This document shows, one piece after another, positions 11,383 to 20,670 of a DNA stretch of 64,000 nt. Made by a program: the position numbers and the translations under genes. This DNA comes from Riptortus pedestris (lineage: Eukaryota; Arthropoda; Insecta; Hemiptera; Alydidae), in assembly GCA_019009955.1 (NCBI GenBank), contig CM032231.1:39837501-39901500 (forward strand), read 5' to 3'. Below the pieces are notes generated by a model. That model saw only the letters and a program-made list of their open reading frames with translations. It was not told the origin of the DNA and ran no database searches. Positions within the stretch are counted from its first letter, which is position 1, and each line of letters begins with the position of its first letter.

Positions 11383-11988
11383 TCAATTTTGTCCTCTAAG
11401 GTGGCTATTATGCTTACATTCTTGACTAAGCGGGAATCGGGACGGGTTGGTTGACAATGAGCAAAGTTCTCCTGGTTGGGTAACCTCTTGAATTTTATCC
11501 GCGATTTCCGCTAATTTATTAACATCATTTTGTTCTGTGCTGACTAAAATAGCCTGTATGTTTTGTGGCAGTGCGCGGAGCCATAGTGTCTTGATAATGC
11601 CGTCCGCAACTGCTCCCTCTGCTAACTGTTTCATATGATGTAATAATTGTGAAGGTTTTTCTTTCCCTAGTTGCTTCCCTTCCAACAGCTGTTGGATGCG
11701 CTTCGCTTCCGAGTCCGCATAAATACTAATTAATCTGGCCTTTATGTCCTCATATGGCGCGTCACTTGGCCTCTTAACTAACTCCGAGGCTTGCGCGAGT
11801 ACGTCAAAATCTATTTTAGGAATTATGGTATAAAATTTTGTAAGGCTATTACTTATATTAGCTCTATTAAAAATGGCTTCAATCTGGCAAAACCACAGCT
11901 CGGGATATTTCTTCCAAAAGGGTGGTATCTTGTCGACTGTAGAGAAGGCTAATACTGCCTCAGGTTTGCTGTCTCCAGTTCCGCCCAT
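11383..11988 (-). CDS. Gypsy gag, N-terminal part
   Basis: 201-residue frame starting at ATG 11988. It contains the capsid segment of CsRn1-type Gag (PPFWKKYPELWFCQIEAIF, then PYEDIKARLISIYADSEAKR and LLHHMKQLA). The leader is about 145 bp from the LTR. The zinc finger downstream is frameshifted away. Confidence 0.85.
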   Translation of the reverse strand: MGGTGDSKPEAVLAFSTVDKIPPFWKKYPELWFCQIEAIFNRANISNSLTKFYTIIPKIDFDVLAQASELVKRPSDAPYEDIKARLISIYADSEAKRIQQLLEGKQLGKEKPSQLLHHMKQLAEGAVADGIIKTLWLRALPQNIQAILVSTEQNDVNKLAEIADKIQEVTQPGELCSLSTNPSRFPLSQECKHNSHLRGQN

Positions 11989-12029
11989 AATGAAATGCTA
12001 AATACAATAATAGCGTACTCACAGAAAGT

Positions 12030-12113
12030 TTCCTTGGTAATCACTCGGTAATCCTTGGTAATCACGTCGGTAATCCTTGGTAATCACGTCGGTAATCCTT
12101 GGTAATGATTATT
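12030..12113 (+). repeat. Tandem repeat in Gypsy leader
   Basis: About four copies of a 22-25 bp unit (GGTAATCCTTGGTAATCACGTC) between the primer-binding site and gag. Confidence 0.85.
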
Positions 12114-12133
12114 ATCACGTCGGAGGGTCACCA
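12114..12133 (-). promoter_or_regulatory. Primer-binding site, tRNA-Trp type
   Basis: Minus-strand TGGTGACCCTCCGACGTGAT directly abuts the 5' LTR. It matches the complement of the tRNA-Trp 3' end apart from two extra bases. Confidence 0.75.
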
Positions 12134-12134
12134 C

Positions 12135-12441
12135 TTTAACGAAGGGATCTCTTTAACATTTTTCGTTTAATAATTAAATAAACGTTTCAAACACATCACT
12201 TTTATTTTAGAAAGTTGTAACATAGTTAATGAAACATGTAACAAGAAAATTAATTAAAGCATACACAACTGGGGACAACACATCTATATTGGTCTCCGCC
12301 ATTTACATAACTGACTTAAATGTTGCCCTGGCGGCGTATATAGTTCCTGTTTCCCTACATCACTTCCCGGTAGGTTATCTTATGGTTACCTCTACAGCTA
12401 TTAAGACATCCGTTATTATTATTGTTCCGGCGCACTTCCGC

Positions 12442-12447
<6 letters not shown>
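12135..12447 (-). repeat. Gypsy 5' LTR
   Basis: 313 bp; partner of 7730-8041 with only a handful of differences. It abuts a (CA)n(TA)n tract at 12443-12510, so the target-site duplication cannot be resolved. Confidence 0.85.
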
Positions 12448-12516
<69 letters not shown>

Positions 12517-12990
12517 TCACATTCTAGCGGTAGTAATTTTTGTCAGATCGAAACCAAACTCGATATTTAAACGTTTTATGTGTAAAAATGAAGATACATT
12601 TTGTTAACTTGGAGGACAAAAACAATATCGGACCTGTGGGAGGGGGGGGATTTCGAAGATTCGAAATATCTCCGTTATTATGCGTCAGTTCGAAAATTTG
12701 TATAGAATCAGTCTAATTGCAAATGTAATGTTCAAAAAATGTTGATATGTACGTTTTTTTATTATCTTGATTATTAACCAAGATATATGTATTTTTTAGT
12801 TGTTGGCCTTCAGTAAAGCCCATTCCATCTCATGCCGTATTAACAATAAGCTGTTATATAATGAAACACTTTACCTGAAGCCTAAGTACGAAATATTGTT
12901 TTCTTTGAGCTTTTACGTTTTGAGATAAAGGCAAATATGTAGATACACGTAGGAAACCTGTTTTGTGAAATGCAGCTTAATATGGAAATC
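12448..12990 (-). mobile_element. HINE-like element, partial
   Basis: Begins with a (CA)n(TA)n tract, then the family interior (ATTCTAGCGGTAGTAATTTT, AAACTCGATATTTAAACG, a G-run near 12640, GAAATATCTCCGTTATTATG). The 3' half is missing on the left, where the Gypsy element and the Helitron were inserted. It fades near 12990. Confidence 0.75.
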
Positions 12991-13475
12991 TGCTGCAAAT
13001 CTACCGGCTAAATGTCTAATGAATTAATTTTTTTAGCAGAATTGTATGGCTTTCATATTAAGCGTAATAATGTGCACTGATTCTGGAGTAGGATTAAAGC
13101 CTGGAATTCATATACTCCGCATTTACCAGTGGATTATAAGGCCCAGAAATATGTGAAAATGGCAATTCCTGAAAATAAAAGATTATACATGTACGTTCCA
13201 TGTTGGGCAATTAGAGAACGAGTTGTCTGAAAATGCTGTGATAGAAGCTCATGTTTGGCGACTAGAGGTAGCAGAGATATCTTCTATATATGGAGCAGTT
13301 GGCAAAGATTGGATTTGGCACTGATTACATGATGAGAATATTTTTCCCTGATTACAGAGGGCTAATATTAGAATACGCAATTGCAGAAAAGTTGTAATAC
13401 CTCCTTTCTACTAATTGCACGTGTTTCGGAAAATTCCCGCAAATGCCCATCTATCCTGCCTATTACATGACAAAA
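12991..13475. other. Unassigned stretch
   Basis: No gene recognised. Short plus-strand frames (for example around 13190-13320) look faintly protein-like but are broken by stops and match no family I can name. It could be a decayed transposon or pseudogene. Confidence 0.3.
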
Positions 13476-13962
13476 AGTCCGTCACGCAGGGGCTGCGTTA
13501 ACTAAGCAGATTTCCCACGTGAAGTTTTACAGTCGAGAAATCTGCCTAATAACATCTGTAGTAGTAAGGGATCTCTAAACCTATTCACGAGGGACGAACA
13601 GTTTACGTAAACGGCCGCCAGTGCTCTCGGCGGAATGTCCCGAACATAGCCGACTCCTCCCGACCACGCACAGAATGCAAATGTAAATATCTCGGTTAAT
13701 ATTCAAGATACAGAATAAACGTATAGAACAATATTTATAGTAAATTTAATTTGCAATAAGATTGGTTCTATACAATTTTTCGATCCGACGTATAGTAACG
13801 GAGATATTTTGAATTTTCAAAAATCCCTCCTCTAAACCCCCCCCCCTCCCACTGGTCCGATTTCAGCCGTTAACGAACTTGATCTTCCTTTTTACATCAA
13901 ACGATTAAATACCGAGTTTGGTGACGATTAAACAAAAATTGCGACCGCAAGAGTGTTAACAG

Positions 13963-14028
<66 letters not shown>

Positions 14029-14150
14029 TTGAACGAACCTCATTTTCGTCATCTCCTGGGTAGGATCGATGGACATTTGAAGAAATTTTTCGAAAATCTC
14101 GTCATGAGTACGATCTCAATAGCTGATTTCCCTTGGGGGAAATCTGCTAA
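13476..14150 (+). mobile_element. HINE-like element, full length
   Basis: Reference copy, 675 bp. The 5' end is AGTCCGTCACGCAGGGG followed by CTGCG, and a subterminal GCAGATTTCCC at 13506-13516. The interior has a C-run, a (TA)n tract (about 13965-14024) and a conserved block ending CTCATTTTCGTCATCTCC. The 3' end is a hairpin (AGCTGATTTCCC / GGGAAATCTGCT) and terminal CTAA. The internal 5' repeat is the inverse of the terminal 3' repeat, the asymmetric arrangement described for Helentron-associated elements (HINEs). Confidence 0.8.
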
Positions 14151-14500
14151 AAGTCCGTCGCGCAGAGGCTGCGTAAATTAAGCAGATTTCCCACGTAATG
14201 TTATACAATAGAGATAATCTCCATACAAGTGCCGAACTGTTACAGAAAGTATTATTTAATATTTCAGTTTCCATGCATCAGATCAAAATATTCCATAGAA
14301 CATAATTTATAGATCTTATTTATTTATATAGAATGATAAACAAAAATGGTTTTATGTTACAATGATTTGTTCCTCCAAAAGTTATGGAGAAGTTAGAAAT
14401 ATTTTACTTCCACTTTCTCTAAGCCCTCTTCCCTTTTAGATGATTTTGATCAAAAACATCCAACAATATATATATATATATACAGACAAAACTGTCCAGA
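14151..14500 (+). mobile_element. HINE-like element, 5' part in tandem
   Basis: Starts AAGTCCGTCGCGCAGAGG in the base after the previous copy ends in CTAA, so the two copies are head-to-tail with no spacer. It keeps the 5' inverted repeat but diverges after about 120 bp and has no 3' hairpin. Confidence 0.7.
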
Positions 14501-14529
14501 AGTTAATCAAATTAATTTTTTTGTTTCAG

Positions 14530-14596
14530 GCAAGGGAATTCTGATGTTCGTTGGCTGCCCTATGAATGAGTTTGCTGGGCTTCGTCGTGACTTAAG
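14530..14596 (+). CDS. OATP/SLCO transporter exon (pre-Kazal)
   Basis: 67-bp internal exon bounded by TTTCAG at 14524-14529 and GTAATC at 14597. The translation includes GILMFVGCPMNEFAGL, like the short segment after a transmembrane helix in organic anion transporting polypeptides (G-C-P/D then F/M-A-G). It ends two bases into a codon (AG), and the next exon starts with G, giving Arg in frame. No other exon of this gene was found upstream. Confidence 0.6.
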
Positions 14597-15104
14597 GTAA
14601 TCAGTTTTGCTTATGTTGTAATCTTTTGTAGTTATTTCAAGAACATTCAGCATATATCGTTCAGATATTTTTTGGTGATCAAGATTGCTAATGGATTATT
14701 ATTTTTATAATAAGTATTCTTAAATACTCTGAAAAAACTTAAACTTTCAAAAAGTTTACACCTTGATAAAGTGAAAATTAATAGAAATGAATGACATTTT
14801 GAATGCATAGCTAGGCCTGAAGATGATTTTCTACTAATTCTTGAAGAGAAATGAATTTACTTTAGCTATATTAATTATGAACCTTCTATAGAAGCTCATT
14901 GTTGATTGTGGGAGCTCTGAATGGAAAAACAAATTAAAAAAAAGAAAAAAAAAGATGTTTCTAGTGATACAGAAACTATACTAAAATTTTAATGATAAAG
15001 TGTAAAAATAAAATAATATTTCCTTTTTTACAAGTATGTTTCCACCTGTAGCTGTAGGCATTCCTACAAGAGGAGGTAATGGTTTAACTTCCGGCAGGGA
15101 CTAG

Positions 15105-15180
15105 CCGTGTGTGTGTGTGTGTGTGTGTTGTGTGTGTGTGTGCGCGCGCGTGCGTGCGTGCGTGTGTGTGTGTGTGTGTG
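15105..15180. repeat. (TG)n microsatellite
   Basis: About 75 bp of TG with an internal GCGCGCG segment, inside the OATP intron. Confidence 0.9.
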
Positions 15181-15656
15181 TCACAAAAAATTATTTTTAG
15201 TTCTCTCACCTTCTATCTATTTATTTTTATTAACAATAGTTTATGAATTATTAGCTGATGAAAATTGATTTTTCTTTTAATGTGCAAGCTCCTGAAGTGG
15301 CATCAGAATGGCATGAAACATCCAGACATATGTGGAATAAAAATAATTTAGCCTATGTTGACAACTTTCAATTGTCCTTCAGCCATATATAGACAAAATT
15401 GAATCAAAATTGTAAGCTTAATGGCTTGGTAATCTAAAGCTTTCTAGCCAGAGGATGCCTCAGTTGAGCCTAGTGCATTAATTTAATACTGCAAAGGAAC
15501 AATTTTTTCTTTTTCTTTTTAGTATTGGTAATGTGCTGAAATTAGCATGAGTTACAAAAATTAATTTGAATGCAATGTATAATAAGCTCTTGTAGCAATT
15601 TCATACAATATTTATCATTGGAGAGCTTTGATTAATGCTAGGCCATATATTTTTAG

Positions 15657-15807
15657 GATGTCAAAATTTGATCCAGTTTGTGAAAATTCTTGCATATGTG
15701 ATCACTACAAATTCAGCCCTGTTTGTGGCCACGATGGAAGAACATACTTTTCAGCATGCCATGCTGGATGCACAAATGCCACTATTGTAGATGGAACTGT
15801 TGTGGAG
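15657..15807 (+). CDS. OATP/SLCO transporter exon, Kazal-like loop
   Basis: 151-bp exon between TTTTAG (15651-15656) and a GT donor at 15808. It encodes FDPVCENSCICDHYKFSPVC then GHDGRTYFSACHAGC, the cysteine-rich Kazal-type motif in the large extracellular loop between transmembrane helices 9 and 10 of OATPs. These are plasma-membrane carriers for organic anions and steroid conjugates. The phase agrees with the exon at 14530-14596. The following exons (last membrane helices) were not found within the window, so introns are very large or the gene is truncated. It could be a pseudogene fragment. Confidence 0.8.
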
Positions 15808-16267
15808 GTATTCCATTTCTATATTATTAAATATTAGCACACTTTCTAACACACATAAACTAACATAAAATGAAAGAGAGATTTTATATAAATACCCATT
15901 GACTGGGTTATTTCAGACATATTTCCTCTTGTCTTTCTTCTCTAGAGATTTAAGTCATTCCATTTTGACCCTGTTATGGCTCTGAAAACTTTCAACCTTT
16001 GCTTCATGGGTACTCGTCAACAACCGTATATCAGTAAGGGTTTAATAATGAAGTTATAGACCCTTAGACTCAAGCCTCTCAAGATTTCCCATACCTTAAG
16101 ATATATATAATGATGATTGGTTTGCAACACTTATTCTCTTGTCGATTTCATTGAGGTTAATGTACCTTTGAATTATTTGAAGCTTTTTACTTTTGGGAAG
16201 GGTAGGACACGCATCAATTTTCCAAGTACAGGTTTCCTCTTACTACCATGTATATTTCTATTACCGA
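15808..16267. other. Intronic or intergenic, no gene seen
   Basis: AT-rich sequence after the OATP exon. No exon of the transporter and no transposon signature was recognised. Confidence 0.4.
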
Positions 16268-16374
16268 TATGTATAAATATTATTATTCATTAACGTCCAC
16301 TTTTTGCAACCATGGCTAATTTGGATGGGTTTTCTACAGGTTACCACCCTTTTCTAGTCAGGATGGGACTAAGG

Positions 16375-16375
<1 letters not shown>
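16268..16375 (-). repeat. SINE 3' fragment
   Basis: Minus-strand tail of the tRNA-derived SINE described at 55778-55999 (complement of ACCTGTAGA...TTAGCC...AAAGTGGACGT). It runs into a (TA)n tract at 16379-16430. Confidence 0.75.
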
Positions 16376-16420
<45 letters not shown>

Positions 16421-16429
16421 TATATATGT

Positions 16430-17065
16430 ATTCTATTTTTGAGGGTGCATCGCTGGGAAGTATTTTCATTTTGAGAACTTCGGCTATCTGCTCCAGCGGT
16501 TTGAATTTTTGGTGTTCTGCAAATTTTCGATGGAAATGCGTCCATCTTTGTCAGGCAATAAATTTAATTTGAATAGCTACTTCAATCATATGTTTTGGAT
16601 TTTATTTCAATATAGCTTTCCACGTTTCAGAGAGTATGACACCGTCCTCGTGTCTTGTATTAGTTCTCATGTTAATTTCTAGAACTTCTAGGGCCAATCT
16701 TTTACAGAGGTGGTCTTCTCTGTGTAAAACTTTCTTTTGTCTCATTGAATTTAATTTGGTGAGAACAAATACCTGTGTGTCACGCTATGGCGGATGTCTT
16801 TGTTCTCTGGTGTTTCAGATCAGCCTTGAGTTGGTTGACTCTTGTAGCAGTCTTTTTACCAGTTTGTCCCACATACACTTTACTGCAATCACAAGGTATC
16901 ATATAAACACTATCTTATAAAATTTGGGTGTATTTTGAACTTTTTAAATATTCACTGAATATTTTGTGGGGTTTGAATACTGTTTGTATATTATATTTTC
17001 GAAGTATTCTTGCCAGTCTTTCTGAAGTCCCCGCTATATAGTGGTGTTTATATCACACCACTTCG
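16430..17065 (-). pseudogene. Penelope-like element, GIY-YIG endonuclease remnant
   Basis: Minus-strand translation in shifting frames shows the RT C-terminus (HKIFSEYLKSSK) and the GIY-YIG nuclease (VYMIPCDCSKVYVGQTGKK near 16880), then LEVLEINMRTNTRHEDGV near 16660. This order is that of endonuclease-bearing Penelope elements. Stops interrupt the domain, so it is inactive. Confidence 0.7.
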
Positions 17066-17074
17066 GCAAAAGAT

Positions 17075-17130
17075 TGGTTCTAGAAATTAACAAGAGAACT
17101 AATACAAGACACGTGGACAGTATGTTTGGC
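17075..17130 (+). pseudogene. Inverted Penelope tail fragment
   Basis: Plus-strand RLVLEINKRTNTRHVDSM repeats the 3' coding tail of the minus-strand remnant next to it, so the two pieces lie in opposite orientation. Confidence 0.6.
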
Positions 17131-17580
17131 AAATAACATTGTTTTCCCAGATTCGTTTTGTCGCCTTAGGCTTCAGTGGTGCAGTTATAGGTGACCCCCC
17201 CCCCCCCCACCCCTTGTTCCTTATTCCATTATATTTGATGAGACATCAATTTTTGAATATATTCCAAATTATGATTTTATAGCTTCAATGTTTGTTTTCA
17301 GAGGGTTAGTAATCAATTTATTGCTATAGTTCCACTAGACACCAGTTGAATTTTTATTTATATAGTTTAGTTTCAGATAGACTTTGCTTCAAAACATATT
17401 AATATATATTTATTTTATTTATTTATTTATTGGAGCTTCGCAGCTTCGGCGATGTTGCTCTAAATTTTCAACATTATTTTCAGCACAGCGTTTGTTATTT
17501 AACATATTTTTATTTTTAAAACTTTTTCATACGTGCCTAGGTCTGTTTTACAGATTTGGCATGTAATTTGCCAAAATGTG
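17131..17580. other. No gene seen
   Basis: AT-rich DNA with a C14 run at 17195-17208. No coding or repeat family assigned. Confidence 0.4.
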
Positions 17581-17582
17581 AT

Positions 17583-17686
17583 GCAATTATTGATTTTAAA
17601 GTCAAAAATCGAAGACAAGTTTTTGCTCCAATTATTGACATAAAAAATTCAATTATCGACAGGGAAATGAACCATTTATTGACACC
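17583..17686 (-). repeat. 13-bp motif array, left side
   Basis: Four copies related to CCAATTATTGACA: 17583-17595 (degenerate), 17628-17640 (exact), 17649-17661 and 17672-17684. They lie downstream of the transposase and ORF2. Confidence 0.8.
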
Positions 17687-17787
17687 TTATAAAATCATTT
17701 AATACAATTTATTTTATCCACAAAAGAAGCATAAAAAGCTAAGAAATTATTTATATTTTAACCTTATATTATAATTTTAAAGATATA

Positions 17788-18600
17788 CTATAATTCAAGC
17801 GTTGTCAAGGGATATGGAAACATTGCTCTATGGCTTTTCTTATTTCTGAAAACAATTGGTTTTGGTAATTTATTTATAATGTTACAGTCCTCAATTATTA
17901 TTTCATTGTCAAAAATTTGAAAAATGTTTTTCATTCGATTGCAAGCCCTTAAAGGGTTGACCGTCGTCTTTCCATCTAAAGTTTTCAAAACCTGACAAGC
18001 TTGCATGATGGCCTTCTTCTTTTTATTAATTATTCTTGCAGTGATGAAGTCACCTTTACTTATTTTATTATCTTCGTTTGTGCCTGTAACTATTGACCCT
18101 TCATCCATGTATTTTTTGTATTCATCTTCTTGGAGTAGCTTATGTTTATATTCGTCATCAATATAGTTCTGTCTGGACTCTTCTTCATTGCTCTTGGGTC
18201 CGTCTTCTTTCTCTTCAGCCATAGAAAATATTTGAGATGGTGATGCTTCACCTACAGTTTCTTGTATAAGAGAAATAATTTCGTGATGTTCGTCTTCTGG
18301 TGCATCAATTTGGGGTAATTCATTGGCAGTTATGTTATGTTGGTCTAGATCATCACTTGAACATACAATAATCAAATTTTGACTTCCTTCTTGCAAAACC
18401 ATACTATTTGTTAAGTGGTTATGATTTGTATCAACATGTATCACATCGTGGCTTTCTACGATATCATCATAAATTGTTAAACTTGAATGTTCTATCTCCA
18501 CCCTTCCATCATTAATGTCATATTGTGTTGGAGCATCTTTGTTCTCGTTGGAATGATCATTGGGTTCCCAGATGTCTTCTTTATCACTGGAACTTTCTGG
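17788..18600 (-). pseudogene. Transposase C-terminal acidic extension (second frame)
   Basis: Open frame of 237 residues from Met at 18501, extending upstream without a stop to about 18640 (LPESSSDKEDIWEPNDH). It is acidic at first. It then has a small basic/hydrophobic domain, GDFITARIINKKKKA, ending in LPKPIVF and an aromatic C-terminus, like the tail domain fused to many arthropod jerky/Tigger-type proteins. It follows the transposase stop at 18678 on the same strand after A-rich runs, so it is probably the detached end of one longer protein. An independent second ORF cannot be excluded. Confidence 0.55.
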
Positions 18601-18677
18601 TAATTTCTTATTTCTAGATTTCTTTTTCTTGATTTGTAAAATTTTCTTTTTCTTTTCTCTCTACTATTTTTTCTAAT

Positions 18678-20474
18678 TTAATCTTCTCCTTTTCTGTTTT
18701 TTTGTTCTCGCTCTATTGCTCTTGCTTTTTTCTTTTCTTCTTCTTCAGATTTTTTTTCCATCTTCCTTTTCAGGTAATTTTTGTACTCAGTCGAAGCAAC
18801 TACACTTGGCAAAACTTCTCTGTTACGTTTTTTACAAACTTTCTTACGGTCCTCAGGCCAATTAAGGGATCTTTTGAAGGGGCTTGATAACCCTAAGTTA
18901 TCGGATTCTTTATGCGATACTGGCGGAAGATGACCTGCAGCTTCAACATTTATCAACTGATCCTGATTATCTTGGGGTTTGAATCCACTAGGTTTGTCTA
19001 AATATGTTCTTCGTTTGTTTATAGTTTCTTCAAAACAACAATTCCTCATTCTTTTCCAAATTTCGAAAAGAGACTCGTCTTCTACTTTCCCAGTTCCATT
19101 TGTTGAGCTTCGGAACAACTTCACAGTCTCTTTGTCTATAAAACTTTCTAGAATTAACAGCCCCTGTAGGACTTTCTTGTTAGGTAAATTACTCTGAAGG
19201 GAGTATGAAGAACTGGAACTCGTGGTGCTCTCTGAGAAAATTTGTACGGCGCTGATGTCCCAGGGCATGAGTCCACACTTCCTAAAACCGTTTGCAACCA
19301 TAGACGGAGTGATATTCTCAGTTAACACTTCATTCAGTAAGGGAGAAAAATCTTTTTTCTTCAGAGTTACACATGTTTCATTCACATTTTTCACACGCCA
19401 ATCATGTACTTTTGTTTTCCAGCTTTCTTTAAGTGAACGAAAGACAGAAACGTCCATTGGCTGCAGTATGTGGGTAGTGTTGGGGGGTAAATTAATCAAG
19501 ATTATCTCTTTCTTTTGGCAAAAGTTGCTTAAGTGGTAAGTCAAGTGAGAAACATGACCATCCACAAAAAAAATTATAGGACGGGTAATTTCATTTATGT
19601 CAAGCCAGGGATCAAATATTTTTGTAAAATATTCATAAAAAGTGGCTGCAGTCATCCATCCATTTTCAGATTTACCAATGCCCCAACCATCTGGAATACT
19701 TTCCGCTATGGTGTCCGGTATTCTTTCATATTTAAAAACTACCATTGGTGGCGCAATCTCACCACAAGCATTAGCAGTAATTAAAACAGTTAGACATTCT
19801 TTTTCATCATTGCTTACAGTGAGGTATACCACTTTTTCACCTCTTGGAGCCAAAACTCTTTTGCCTTTAGGATTAAGGAAAAATGAGGTTTCATCCCCAT
19901 TAAAAACTCTTCTTGGATCCTGTAATATTTCGAACAAAGAATGTTCTTTTAGATATTCTTCAGTTCTCGTAAACCAAGCAGCTATGTCCTCCTTTGTTAC
20001 CGATGCTCTGCTCAGTGTTAAATTCTCTGCGATACGGCTGGATATGGAAGGATGTCTATCTTTGAAATATGCTAACCACTTTAACCACTTTCTCCCTGGT
20101 CTATCATCTTTGAAAGGTGATTTTCTCTTCAGTCCTTTCTTAATTAGCATCTGAACACTGTTGCGTAGTTGGTCACTGGTAACTGGGCACCCTGCTTTAA
20201 ACATCCTATTAATCCAATTTACGAGAACTTGCTCTTCCTCTTCGGTTAGTACACTTTCAGGCCCTGGTTTTCTGCTAATAGGGGACTTACCGGTTGCTTT
20301 GTACAGTAATGTAACACGGGGGACCCCATATCTCCGGGCTGCCGCAGCAACTGCAACACCACTTTTCACAGCGTTGAGAGCTGCCAACATTTGACTCTCA
20401 TCGTATTTTTTCCGTTCTAAAACTGGAGTCTTCTTACATTTAACTCTTTTATTGGACAAACCCGTAGGGGCCAT
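18678..20474 (-). CDS. pogo/Tigger/jerky-like transposase, 598 aa
   Basis: Cut-and-paste transposase of the Tc1/mariner superfamily, pogo branch; nuclear. Residues 25-65 are a Psq-type helix-turn-helix (MLAALNAVKSGVAVAAAARR), residues about 75-150 a CENP-B-type DNA-binding half, and residues 190-400 the DDE_1 catalytic domain. The catalytic aspartates are D194 (NGDETSF), D305 (FFVDGHVSH) and D341 (QPMDVSVF). The C-terminus is lysine/glutamate-rich (residues 560-598). There is no frameshift or stop. The frame starts at ATG 20474; the spelling of the domains makes this start natural. The intact gene suggests a young or domesticated copy. Confidence 0.9.
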   Translation of the reverse strand: MAPTGLSNKRVKCKKTPVLERKKYDESQMLAALNAVKSGVAVAAAARRYGVPRVTLLYKATGKSPISRKPGPESVLTEEEEQVLVNWINRMFKAGCPVTSDQLRNSVQMLIKKGLKRKSPFKDDRPGRKWLKWLAYFKDRHPSISSRIAENLTLSRASVTKEDIAAWFTRTEEYLKEHSLFEILQDPRRVFNGDETSFFLNPKGKRVLAPRGEKVVYLTVSNDEKECLTVLITANACGEIAPPMVVFKYERIPDTIAESIPDGWGIGKSENGWMTAATFYEYFTKIFDPWLDINEITRPIIFFVDGHVSHLTYHLSNFCQKKEIILINLPPNTTHILQPMDVSVFRSLKESWKTKVHDWRVKNVNETCVTLKKKDFSPLLNEVLTENITPSMVANGFRKCGLMPWDISAVQIFSESTTSSSSSYSLQSNLPNKKVLQGLLILESFIDKETVKLFRSSTNGTGKVEDESLFEIWKRMRNCCFEETINKRRTYLDKPSGFKPQDNQDQLINVEAAGHLPPVSHKESDNLGLSSPFKRSLNWPEDRKKVCKKRNREVLPSVVASTEYKNYLKRKMEKKSEEEEKKKARAIEREQKNRKGED

Positions 20475-20670
20475 TTCAAAATAAATCCTGTAAAATAAAT
20501 AACAGCTTTACTCTTTCTATTTTAATATTAATTTGTCTAACCTACCCAGCAGTCAAAATAACTGTACCCATCAGGTATTTAACTCTTTGTCATAGCAGCT
20601 TTAAAGAAACTATTTAACTAACTAATAAGGATAAATACCCTCAATATTTAAAATTGTTTAATAAATGAGG

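Larger units (their letters stand above)
7730..12447 (-). mobile_element. Ty3/Gypsy LTR retrotransposon, CsRn1/Kabuki-like
   Basis: Element of 4.7 kb read on the minus strand. Two direct LTRs (7730-8041 and 12135-12447) bracket gag and pol. The primer-binding site at 12114-12133 reads TGGTGACCC then CGACGTGAT with a two-base insertion, complementary to the 3' end of tRNA-Trp, the primer of the CsRn1 clade. A purine tract (AGGGGGGAGTAC) sits directly before the 3' LTR at 8042-8053. Gag has a C-H-C-C zinc finger, also a clade mark. Pol is broken into at least five frames, so the copy is inactive. Confidence 0.9.

Noticed and set aside
13476..14150. Classification as a TIR-type MITE
   Set aside because: The inverted repeats are asymmetric (one internal, one terminal), one end is a hairpin plus CTAA, and no target duplication was found.
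18702..20394. Plus-strand frames of 61-170 residues
   Set aside because: Opposite-strand shadows of the pogo-type transposase.
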